The position numbers and the translations under genes are program-made. The notes under the pieces were generated by a model. That model made no database searches. It saw nothing but the letters and a program-made list of their open reading frames with translations, and was not told the DNA's origin. From NCBI GenBank assembly GCA_027625915.1, contig JANTQA010000070.1, positions 3,291,001 through 3,355,000 of the forward strand: a DNA stretch of 64,000 nt, written 5' to 3'. This DNA comes from Anaeramoeba flamelloides (lineage: Eukaryota > Metamonada > Anaeramoebidae). Position 1 is the stretch's first letter; every line of letters begins with the position of its first letter. Below, one piece after another: positions 46,395 to 55,330 of the stretch.

Positions 46395-46600
46395 GAACAG
46401 TTTTTTTTTTATTATTATTGAGGAAGAAGAGTAATTTACAACTCTAGATGACCTTATTCTTAAATTTCCTTTTAATAAATTTAAGGTAAAATCATAGATT
46501 TCACGATTTTTAATTAATGAATATAATCTCAAACTGTCACAGTTTAAAATTATTCCATTAAAAATTAATTATTTGAGTTTGTTATAAAATATTAATCTAT
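46395..46600 (-). mobile_element. LINE 3' fragment
   Basis: Minus-strand frame LYSLIKNREIYDFTLNLLKG matches LFSLINNREIYDFTLKFMKG of the copy at 13585-13985. It ends in a T-run on the plus strand (poly-A tail) at about 46400. 5'-truncated. Confidence 0.7.
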
Positions 46601-46734
46601 TTTTTTCAGAGGAAGTACATACCCCCCAAAAAAATTGAATTAGTGTATTTGAAGTAATATTTTCAAAACTATGAATTCAAATATTTTTATTTCGAAAAAT
46701 AAAACGGTTTAATTTTTTATTCATGAAAGAAGTT

Positions 46735-46825
46735 TAAATTTCACTCTAAATGCCCTTTTACTTAAATTTCATCAAAGGCAATTTTTACGTAAAATAATAT
46801 ATTTCACGATTTTTCTTGGAAAAGA
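46735..46825 (-). mobile_element. LINE 3' fragment, very short
   Basis: Plus-strand TTTCACTCTAAATGCCC, ACTTAAATTTCATCAAAGG and ATTTCACGATTTTT correspond to the reverse complement of 13880-13960. Lies 140 bases from the previous fragment in the same orientation. Confidence 0.5.
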
Positions 46826-47474
46826 CACACCCAATTTTCTTGATGGCTAAAAAGAAAAAGCAAAAAATTTAAAAGAAAAAAGGATAAAAAAAAAAGAAAA
46901 AAAAGAAATTTAAAAAAGGGATTTTAAGTATCAATTGGTAAAAAATCAAAAAAAAAAAAAAAAAAAAAAATGATATCTTTAATTAAGGACTCCCAAGATA
47001 ACATTTATCAAACTTTTGATTGATTTAATAATTTGATAATTGATCATGAATGTTCATTTGAGGATAGTTATTTAATTGTTGTAATTTCTTTTTTCTTTTT
47101 GATCTGATTTGCTTTAAACCTTTGGCCATTTTTTTGTCTTTACTTTTTAGATTTTTATTTTAATGTTGCCCATACTCTATTTTTCCAGTGTCATTAATAT
47201 TAACAAGTAACCACTTGATCTTTTTCCTTTATAACTCTTCTTCCCAATATAAAGAAAATTTAGCCAGGGGATAAATGGAAAAAAATAAAATCTCTTTAAT
47301 TCTTCTTTAAATATTTTTTTTTGATTTAAAATTAACTTTAGTCTTTTTTTCAAATCTTATTCTTAAAACTCTAACACTTTATAGATTCAAACATATCTTA
47401 AAAGTTCTAAAAAAATTACTAAAGTAACTACTTTCATTTGATCTATAGTTGTTCAAATATTTAGATCTCTTTAT

Positions 47475-47735
47475 TAAAACAAGAAAATATAGAAAATATT
47501 GATCATTTTTTATGAGTCTGTCCTTCCTATGAAAAAGATAGATTCATATTTCATAACAAACTCAAAAAAAAATATCTTAATGAATTAATTTCAAATTAAG
47601 ACAGTTTGAAAATATTTTCATTAATTAATAATCGTGAAATCTCTGATTTTACGCTTAATTTTCTGAAATGGGGTTTTTGTAAAAGGACATCTAGAGTGTA
47701 ATTTACACTTATTCAATACTAAAAAAAAAAAACTT
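47475..47735 (+). mobile_element. LINE 3' fragment
   Basis: AATATTGATCATTTTTTATG, TGTCCTTCCTATGAAAAAGA and TAATAATCGTGAAATCTCTG follow 13737-13890, then GAGTGTAATTTACACTT and a poly-A run. A stop replaces the Trp of the HFLW motif and other small changes break the frame. Confidence 0.7.
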
Positions 47736-47782
47736 TAATCTTTTTTTTTTCTTAATAAATAATTACTTATAAATTACATTAA

Positions 47783-48199
47783 ATAAAAATTATTCTATTA
47801 TTTATATATAATTATGAATATAGTTTATCATACCAATTGGATGAAATTCTTGAATTTAATAAGGGATTTTGCAATGAAAATCTATCCAAAAATCTATTTT
47901 TTTTGAAGGTTTTATATATTGAATCAACATCAAAAAGATATGAATTATCCTTAAATAATAATGGGCTTTTCTCTTTATCTTTAGTAAAAAATCCATCATA
48001 TCATAATATTTCTACAATGATTAAAAGCAAAAACATACCTATGAAAATTTCAAACTTAATTCAATTAAAAACAGAATTAATCTGGGAAGATATACAATGG
48101 AAGCAACACTCTATCAAATTCAAAGACATAAAAATTTACCCAAAAAAGATTTTTTGGTGTGACCGAACCAATAATATTACTTTAATAAATATAATCTAA
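47783..48199 (+). CDS. Uncertain open frame, no recognised domain
   Basis: Open frame of about 138 codons without an ATG at its start. The most gene-like part (from 47837) includes LSLNNNGLFSLSLVKNPSY, QLKTELIWEDIQWKQHS and KKIFWCDRTNN, which is more varied than the AT-noise frames nearby. A possible acceptor (AATATAG at 47817-47823) would make it a 3' exon, with the LINE fragment at 47475-47735 inside the intron, but no upstream exon was found. It could also be part of an unrecognised mobile element. No function proposed. Confidence 0.25.
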   Translation: MKIILLFIYNYEYSLSYQLDEILEFNKGFCNENLSKNLFFLKVLYIESTSKRYELSLNNNGLFSLSLVKNPSYHNISTMIKSKNIPMKISNLIQLKTELIWEDIQWKQHSIKFKDIKIYPKKIFWCDRTNNITLINII

Positions 48200-48429
48200 A
48201 TATAATAATGAATATTTTATTTTATTTTTACTGATTAAATTACTATTGTTTTATTATTACAAATTATTTGCAAGTATCAAGATAGAAATGCTTCAAGGTA
48301 ATTGTATAAATTCATTTTAAAAATATATAAATTCAGAGTTTTGAAAAAAATATTGAATAATTTTTTTTTTGTTTATTTTTCCATTTAATTATTGTTAAAT
48401 TTTTTTTTTTTGGTTTTTTTAATTAAAAA

Positions 48430-48690
48430 GCATATTTGAAGAAAAAGAATAAAATGGATATATCTAATTTGACTGATAACGGATAAAAGAAGAGAAAGTA
48501 TGAGGATATATTTAGAACACTTCTTCTTCTACACAATTGCCTTGTACTGAAATTAACTTCTGGAGAATAAGGCAAAAAATATTGTGCTTGGATCAACTTC
48601 AGCCAATTGCGGTATTATTCTAACTAAGTGGTATTATGGTGGTGGCTTTTGTTTGTTTCGGAATTTTTTTAGCATAAAAGTGAAAATACC
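48430..48690. other. Unexplained GC-richer patch
   Basis: About 250 bases with visibly fewer homopolymer runs (CTTCTTCTTCTACACAATTG, CTTGGATCAACTTCAGCC, GGTATTATGGTGGTGGC). All frames are interrupted. It may be a gene or element relic or an uncharacterised RNA; nothing decides. Confidence 0.25.
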
Positions 48691-48821
48691 AATATCAGTT
48701 CAATAACGGTGATTCAAAAAAAATCCTTTTAAATTGGGTTTTTGATTTTTTTTTTTATTATTAATTTAATCTCTTTTATTTCATATTTATATTTTCTCAT
48801 TTTCTAGTATTTGTAAGTTAA

Positions 48822-49355
48822 TAAAACCCTTTCCAGGCAAAGTTGCACAATTTTAATGGGTGGAATACATCCGTCTAAAGTGTTTGAATGGGTATTAGAA
48901 GAAAACAATTATTTTTTGTAATTAAACAATTGTAATCATTTCTACAAATTTTTGTTCACATGTTATTTTTTTTTTACAAATGTAATTAATTCTAAAATTT
49001 TAATTTTATTACAAGATCAATAGTAACTTGCTAAAATCATGTTATTTTATCGTTATTAAAACAGGTAAATCGTTTGTAGAGGAACCATATTTATTTCTAT
49101 TGGAATTCTATTTTGATCTCCAATAGGAGATCAAAATGAATAATTCTTTTTTTTTCTCAATTGTCACAATATAATTTTATTTTTTCAATTTTTAAGAAAA
49201 CATATTTATTAATAAGTTTTACTTCAAGAGAGATCTACTATTTTCTGATGTCTATTATTCAACTTGTTTGGTATTTGTTCTTTAAAGTATTATTATCACA
49301 AATAATTAATATTTGTAAAAAAAATACAAGTAACGTTTGACAGATACAGAGTTTA
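48822..49355. mobile_element. MITE family E, copy E4 (about 534 bp)
   Basis: Left end TAAAACCCTTTCCAGGCAAA and right end GACAGATACAGAGTTTA match the E1 termini. The interior follows E1: TTTAATGGGTGGAATACAT, ATTAGAAGAAAA, ACAAGATCAATAGTAACTT, TTTGTTCTTTAAAGT and AATTAATATTTG. About 170 bases of E1 are missing. Confidence 0.65.
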
Positions 49356-49424
49356 CTTTTTTCCACTTTTATTATTATTATTTTTTTTCAATATTAAATA
49401 ATTTAATCAGTTATATTCTTACCA

Positions 49425-49940
49425 AAGCTACCATGAAAATTTTTCAAAATAAAATTTTGATGTTAATATCGATTTTTAAAAGGTTTAAAAATGAGAATAA
49501 TAAAATTCATATTGAAAAAAATTTTATTAAATGAGTTATAATGCAAGAATTTTTTCTGATTTCCAAAAAATAAATTTTCAGAACCCAAAATGACTCTATA
49601 CATTGAAAATTATTTTCGAAACCACATAATATATATTTTTTTAAAATAATGATTTTTTTTTTTATTATTTTGAAGGGAGGAAACTAGTTTCCTCTTACAG
49701 CCCTAATTTCTAAATTTTTGTTTAGAAATTTTAATAAAGAGTCATAATTTTCATTATCATTAACTAATGACAAGATAAATAATGATTTTTTATTTTGAAC
49801 ATATCAGAAATTCTTTTTTTATTAGAGTTCATTTATATAAAAATTTTTTCAATATGAGTTTCCTTATTCTTATTTTTAAACCTTTTAAAAATCGATATTA
49901 ACATCAAAATTTGATATTGAAAAAAATAAATAGTAGCCTT
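49425..49940. mobile_element. Foldback element P with ~110-bp arms
   Basis: Left arm 49425-49535 and right arm 49830-49940 are reverse complements over ATTTTGATGTTAATATCGAT, TTTTTAAAAGGTTTAAAAAT and CATATTGAAAAAA. The outer ends carry GCTACC and GTAGCC, recalling the hairpin element at 8845-8997. The loop contains a LINE tail. Confidence 0.7.
49655..49830 (-). mobile_element. LINE 3' fragment inside foldback element P
   Basis: Minus-strand frame LVNDNENYDSLLKFLNKNLE aligns with LINNREIYDFTLKFMKGNLS of the copy at 13585-13985, followed by a short tail and poly-A (plus-strand T-run at 49650-49662). More diverged than the others. Confidence 0.6.
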
Positions 49941-49993
49941 GGAACAGACGTATAATCTTGACTTAATTAAATCAATATAAAAAACTTGGAATA

Positions 49994-50698
49994 TAAACTA
50001 GTTTTCAGTCAAATGGGGCCCAGTTATAATGGGTATAATACATGTGTTTAAAGAACGTGCATAAATATTAAAAGAAAAATTTATTTTGGAAATTTTCAAA
50101 ATTGAAATCCTTTTTTCACATTTTTACACAATTTACTTTTTTTTTTTCGATTTTTTTTTAAAACACCATTCAGTTGCAAAAATTTTTTTTATGACAAGAT
50201 CAATAGTCACTTAGTAAAAATGTGTTATTCTAAGGTTATTGAAACCATGTAAAGATTGTTGAGAAATCATATTGATTTCTATTGCAATTCTATGAAGATC
50301 TTTGATCTTGACATTTGTTTAATAAATGTGAAAAATTTTTCACTTCATTTTTATTTCTTTTTTCAAATAGAGACCACAAATACCAACATACTTCGTTTGG
50401 GGAATTGGTTTCTAAATGAAAAGTATGGAAAAAGAATGAAAATTGTTTCCTATTTATTATTTAAATACCAGTAGAAGTTCAAAACGAACATTGTTGTTTT
50501 TCTCAAGATTCCCAGAATTTGAGTTTTTGATTTTTTTAAGAAAATTTATTGATTTATTAGTTTTCTTTCAGACACACATCAACAATTCTTTAATGTGTAT
50601 TATTCTGTTTATTTCTTATTTGTTATTCAAAGTTCAATTATATAAAATAATTGATATTTGAAAAAAATGTTGGGCCACTTTGACTGAAACAGAGTTTA
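49994..50698. mobile_element. MITE family E, copy E1 (705 bp)
   Basis: Left end TAAACTAGTTTTCAGTCAAA then TGGGGCCCAG. Right end (reverse complement) TAAACTCTGTTTCAGTCAAA then GTGGCCCAA. Interior non-coding; the small frames at 50256-50661 lie in it. Its inverted twin is E2. TA at both ends. Confidence 0.8.
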
Positions 50699-50970
50699 TT
50701 AAGTTTTTTAGGGTAAACATATTGTAATATTGATGAATTATCTCTGCTAATTAATTTGAAAAAAAAAAAAATGTGTTATAAATTTTAGGTTTTTGACATT
50801 GAAAGTTAAATTGATAAAAAACTTAGATTAATGAAAATATTTGTTGTACATATAAGTAAAATATCACAAGTATTCATCAACTCAAAAACGATGATGTAAA
50901 AAAACTTTCACGTTTCTTTGGTTTCTGTGAAATCTTTCCTTGGGACAATTTAATTTTTGTCTATCTTTAA

Positions 50971-51676
50971 TAAACACTGTTTCAGTAAAAGGGGCCCAAC
51001 ATTTTTTTCAAATATCAATTATTTTATATAATTGAACTTTGAAGAAAAAATAAATAAAGAAATAAACAGAATAATACAAACTAAAGAATTGTTGATTCTA
51101 TATTAAATATATCTAATAAATCAATAGATTTTCTTAAAAATTGAAAAACTAAAAATTTTTAGTGACACATATTGAAAAAAACAACAATGTTCGTTTTGAC
51201 CTTCTACGGGTATTTAAATAATAAATAGGAAACAATTTTCAATTCTTTTTCCATACTTTTCATTTAGAAACCAATTCCCCAAACGAAGTATGTTGGTATT
51301 TGTGGTCTCTATTTGAAAAAGGAAATGAAAATGAAGTGTAAATTTTTTATTTTTATAAATCAAATATCAGGATCAAAGATTGAATAAAATATCTATAGAA
51401 ATCAATATGATTTGTCAACAATCATTTCAATGGTTTCAATAACTTTGGAATAACACATTTTTACCAAGTGATTATTGATCTTGCAATAAAAAAAACTTTT
51501 GAATCCATTAGGTATTAAAAAAAAATCGAAAAAAAAAAAAAAATAAAAACCTGAAAAAAGGATTTCAATTTTGAAAATTTCCAAAATAAATTTTTTCTTC
51601 TAATATTCATACAAACCCTTTAAACACATGTATTTCTTCCATTACAACTGTTCCCCTTTGACTAGAAAATAGTTTA
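50971..51676. mobile_element. MITE family E, copy E2 (706 bp), inverted relative to E1
   Basis: Reverse complement of E1 almost throughout: GAATTGTTGAT, GTTCGTTTTGA, TATTTAAATAATAAATAGGAAAC, CCAATTCCCCAAACGAAGTA, TGGTATTTGTGGTCTCTATTTG. Ends TAAACACTGTTTCAGTAAAA and (reverse complement) TAAACTATTTTCTAGTCAAA. Separated from E1 by 272 bases. Confidence 0.8.
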
Positions 51677-53035
51677 CAAAACAATTTTTTTTTTTTTTTT
51701 TTTCCGATGTAAGAGAAGTTTTTCTCTTATTATAGGGAAAAAAATGAGTTTTCTTCTTTAAAAAATACAATTTTAAAGATTCGATTTATCTTTAGGTTTT
51801 AAAATTTTTAATGGTAGAGTTGTAGGCTTTTTTATTATACATCTGTTACGTTAATATAAATTTAACTTTTTTATTTTAGACTTCACTAGAATGAAAAAAT
51901 CAATTCTGAAAATTAAAGTTAGCATTAACTACGGATTAAGTTTCAGTTATACATCTATTATAAATTATTTTTTTCAAACCTTTGATAATTTTATGAAATT
52001 AAGAATAGATAGCTATTATAATCATTAAAATTTGAATATACACCTTTTCAAAATTCAGTAATTTTGAAAAAAAAAAAAAAAACATATTTTTGGGGTATTT
52101 TTTTTTTGAAATTAGTTACAATGAATGAACTTTATTTGAATATTAAGAATGAAGAAATACTAAATGTTAAAACAATTTTCCGAAAAAAAAAATAGGGAAA
52201 ATATCTAAAAAATCCAACACAAAAAAAAAATAAAATGGTAAAAAATATTACAAAAACAGAAATAAACAACAGTTTTTCAATTTAATTTAGCGATATCTGT
52301 TATAATAAATATTTGATTTTAAAATTGAAAAATATGATTCTTTTTAGACTATTAAAAAAAAATAAATTAAAATAATCTCTCCATGAAGTCAAATAAAAAA
52401 TTGAAAAATTTTATAATTAAAAATGAAAAAAAATATTTCTAAAAACTTTCTTTTTTTTTTTGCTATTCATATTAATATCTTAGAAATTTATAAACCTTTT
52501 TCAAAAGTTTTATGTATTAAAATGTTTGCTATATGAATCTGTTATAAAAATATAAAATTCAGAGTTGGTTTTTGAAATAAAATTTGGGGGTTTTTTGTTT
52601 TCGAAAAACAAATTATTATAGAATATAGATAAGAACTGTTTTTATTCCCTCTTTGAATTGGCGTTACAATTTTGAGACTTCAGATTTCTAATTTTGCCGA
52701 TTAAGTGTGTGTTTATAACATCTGATTTTCAAGAATTAAATAAAAATAAAATTCGAATTTTTTCTGATTTTTAATTATTCAAAAAAAATATTTAATTTTC
52801 AAGATTGAAAAAAATACACACATATGTAAATAAATAAGCGATTGATTTTAAATTATTAATATTAAAAAAATTAAATCATATCCTTTTTATAACTAACAAA
52901 ATATTTTCTAAACTTGTTAATAAAAATATAAAAAGTTCATCAAAGTGGGATATCATTCTAGTACAGATTTAATTGTTTTTAACTATGTAGATCGATCTAT
53001 TTCTGAAAAAAAAAAAAAGAAAAAAAAAGAGTTTA
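51677..53035. other. AT-rich intergenic DNA, nothing recognised
   Basis: No supported gene or bounded repeat. Confidence 0.4.
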
Positions 53036-54015
53036 TACTGTTGTAAAAATAATGAAATCATTAAGGTTAATCCATGTTTCAAAATAATAAGTGTATTTTT
53101 TTTTTTTTTTTTTGTTATAGACGACCTAAACGTTAACCGATCAAAGAAACCAACAATAAACCACAAATAAAATATTTTATTGATTTCTTAAAGTTCTATT
53201 ATTTTAAAAAGAAAAATCTTAAAATGATGGATCAAATTAGAACTTTATCTCAAAAAATAAAGTAATTTTTAAGAAAAGCATACGTTCTCAAAAAAAAAAA
53301 AATAATTTTTCAAAGATAAAAGTTAATCTTTATCAAAAAAATAAAAAAAAAACATATCAGTGTTGAGAGAAAAATAGTTGAGCAACAATTTTAATTGGGA
53401 ACATTACTGAAAATGATTTTTAATTTCTTTCATTCCTGAAATAACTAAAGAAAATAACAATAATCTACTTATTAGAATAATACATAATGTAATTCTACTT
53501 TTTCAAAACCTTATCTCTTATAATCTAAATCAAGTTTAAAAATTACCATTTTCAGAATTAATAGAAAACTTTACTAAAACTTGGATTTTTGTTAAAATAT
53601 AAAGATCTACTTTAGTTTTCAACCATTCGGATGAGTATTCTACACAAACCACAGATTAATGAGCTTTTAACAGCCTTAAACCTAGATTTATATTAAAGTT
53701 GCCTTTTATCAATAGGATTTGATTTTCAATTTTACTAATGTTTCCACTTAAAAATGGTGTCAGACCATTTTTATGTGTCAAACATTTTCCTCTCAACAGT
53801 CAGAAAAATTGTGAAAATTACTAAAAATTTGGAACAAATTATATACTTAATTTAAAATTGAGAGAAAATATCAAGAAGTTTAAACACAAAATTGGTTTGA
53901 AATTAGGTACACTATTGGGTAGTAGAACCGCATGTTAACTTTGAAAATAACAAAATAAAAGTATGGATTCTATTTTGAAACATGGATTATAGTCGTTGGA
54001 AAGACATTATTTTGA
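53036..54015. mobile_element. Repeat family H, copy H2 (~980 bp)
   Basis: Left end ACTGTTGTAAAAATAATG then TTAATCCATGTTTCAAAATA. The right end is the inverted GAAACATGGATTATAGTCG then GACATTATTTTGATTATCAT, so the ends form an inverted repeat of about 45 bases. Shares GATCAAAGAAA, TTGATTTCTTAAAGTTC and GATGGATCAAATT with H1. At 53392-53420 a piece of MITE family A (TTTTAATTGGGAACATTACTG) lies inside. No transposase motif seen. Confidence 0.55.
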
Positions 54016-54192
54016 TTATCATACTACATTATTTTGTAAAGTATGCTTATTCATAATATTGGATTTAGAATTATCTAGTCATTTGATAAATGTTAATTCT
54101 TCTATCAAAAGTAACTTTTTTGAAAAATTCATAACGAATAATTTTTGGAAACATTTTTTTAATTACAAATCTTTTTTTAAAACGGTCAAAAT

Positions 54193-55059
54193 ATGAGTAC
54201 CAAACCAAAAGAACTCCCGCAAAACAAGAAAAAAAATCTTGACGCTACTCCTAAACAAGAAAATTCAAATGTCTCAAAAGAACAAGAATTAAAAAAAACA
54301 AAAGAACAAGAAAAAGACAAAAAAACAGAAAACATTGATAATTCCATTAATACAAACAAAAACGAAACAGTCAATAATCCAAGAAAAAGATCACTACCAC
54401 AAGAACTCGCCAAAGAAACTGAATCAACAGAAAAAGAAAAAGAAAAAGAAAAAGAAAAAGAAAAAGAAAAAGAAAAAGAAAAAGAAAAAGAAAAAGAAGG
54501 ATCAAAAGAAGGGACAAAAGAGAGAGAAGAAAAAAAAGTAAAAGAAAAAGTAAAAGAAGAAGGATTAAAATTTGTCCAAGTGGAAGGAGATTTGTTTTCT
54601 TCAACCGACTCTTTAGCGCATTGTGTTTCTGTTGATCTTGTTATGGGCAAAGGTATTGCATTAAAATTTAAAACAAAATACGGAGGTATACAGGAATACA
54701 GAAGACAAAGAGTGCCATTAGGAGGAGCTGGCGTAATTCAAAGAATTGGTCAATTCATCATAATTCTGATCACAAAACCAAGGTACTTTCATAAGCCTTC
54801 ATATGAAAACCTTGAGAAATCTTTATGCTCAATGCGAAGAATTTGTATTAAAAAAAAGATTAGGAGATTGTCCATGCCAAAAATTGGGTGTGGGCTCGAC
54901 GGATTAGAGTGGCCTAAAGTTTCTGAATTAATTCAAAAAACTTTTAAAAATGTAAATATTACAATTACTATATACACATATAGACCCCGTAATAATTACA
55001 AAAAAAGAAGAACAAATAATTACAATAATTATAATTCAAATAGGAGAAAAAAATACTAA
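54193..55059 (+). CDS. Macrodomain ADP-ribose glycohydrolase, TARG1/OARD1 type
   Basis: Predicted to remove ADP-ribose from ester linkages (glutamate/aspartate-linked on proteins, O-acetyl-ADP-ribose), the known activity of TARG1 in DNA-damage signalling. 288 residues, single exon. Residues 1-124 are hydrophilic, with an uninterrupted (KE)x11 tract at 81-102. The macrodomain spans about 125-262: VEGDLF, SLAHCVS, MGKGIALKFKTKYGG, LITKPRYFHKPSYENL, LSMPKIGCGLDGLEW, ITIYTY. Human TARG1 uses Lys84 and Asp125; the equivalent K195 (ILITK) and D236 (GCGLD) are present. Residues 263-288 are Asn/Arg/Tyr/Lys-rich and could bind nucleic acid. Human TARG1 is only about 150 residues, so both extensions are lineage additions. 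The start at 54193 is the first ATG after in-frame AT-noise and lies about 180 bases after repeat H2. Antisense frames over the (GAAAAA)n tract are artefacts. Confidence 0.9.
   Translation: MSTKPKELPQNKKKNLDATPKQENSNVSKEQELKKTKEQEKDKKTENIDNSINTNKNETVNNPRKRSLPQELAKETESTEKEKEKEKEKEKEKEKEKEKEKEGSKEGTKEREEKKVKEKVKEEGLKFVQVEGDLFSSTDSLAHCVSVDLVMGKGIALKFKTKYGGIQEYRRQRVPLGGAGVIQRIGQFIIILITKPRYFHKPSYENLEKSLCSMRRICIKKKIRRLSMPKIGCGLDGLEWPKVSELIQKTFKNVNITITIYTYRPRNNYKKRRTNNYNNYNSNRRKKY
54428..54498 (+). repeat. (GAAAAA)n hexanucleotide inside the macrodomain gene
   Basis: Nearly pure hexanucleotide encoding the Lys-Glu repeat. Length change in units of six would keep the frame. Confidence 0.95.
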
Positions 55060-55139
55060 ATGATCCTTGTCTGAAAATAAATTTTATATCTGACTTTGAT
55101 ATTTTGTTTTTTACCATTGAGAAACTTGAATTCTTCCAT
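55060..55139. other. 3' flank of the macrodomain gene
   Basis: AT-rich, nothing distinctive before repeat R copy 3. Confidence 0.3.
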
Positions 55140-55330
55140 TGCGAACAGAAATCAGAATAATTCTAACATAGGAGTTTTGAATTTCTCTTAGTTTTTATGT
55201 TGATTCTTTTTTTGTTTGTTCTTTAACTGAAGTTCCCAACAGCTCTCCCAAGGACAATGTTTACTCGATTTGGGATTTGGAATATAATCTTCATTACTCA
55301 TATTATTCAAACACATTTGGAATAATCTGG
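55140..55330. repeat. Dispersed repeat R, copy 3 (partial)
   Basis: CTGAAGTTCCCAACAGCTCT then TTTACTCGATTT match both 4650-4700 (GAAGTTCCCATTAG) and 18865-18925 (GAAGTTCACAACAACTC, TTTACTCGACTT). Only the middle part of the repeat is recognisable. Confidence 0.4.

Noticed and set aside
53996-54196. 66-residue frame just before the macrodomain gene
   Set aside because: Its start lies in the end of repeat H2 and the residues are AT-noise; it ends at the true gene's start region.
54186-54650. Minus-strand Ser/Phe-rich 154-residue frame
   Set aside because: Antisense shadow of the macrodomain gene's (GAAAAA)n tract.
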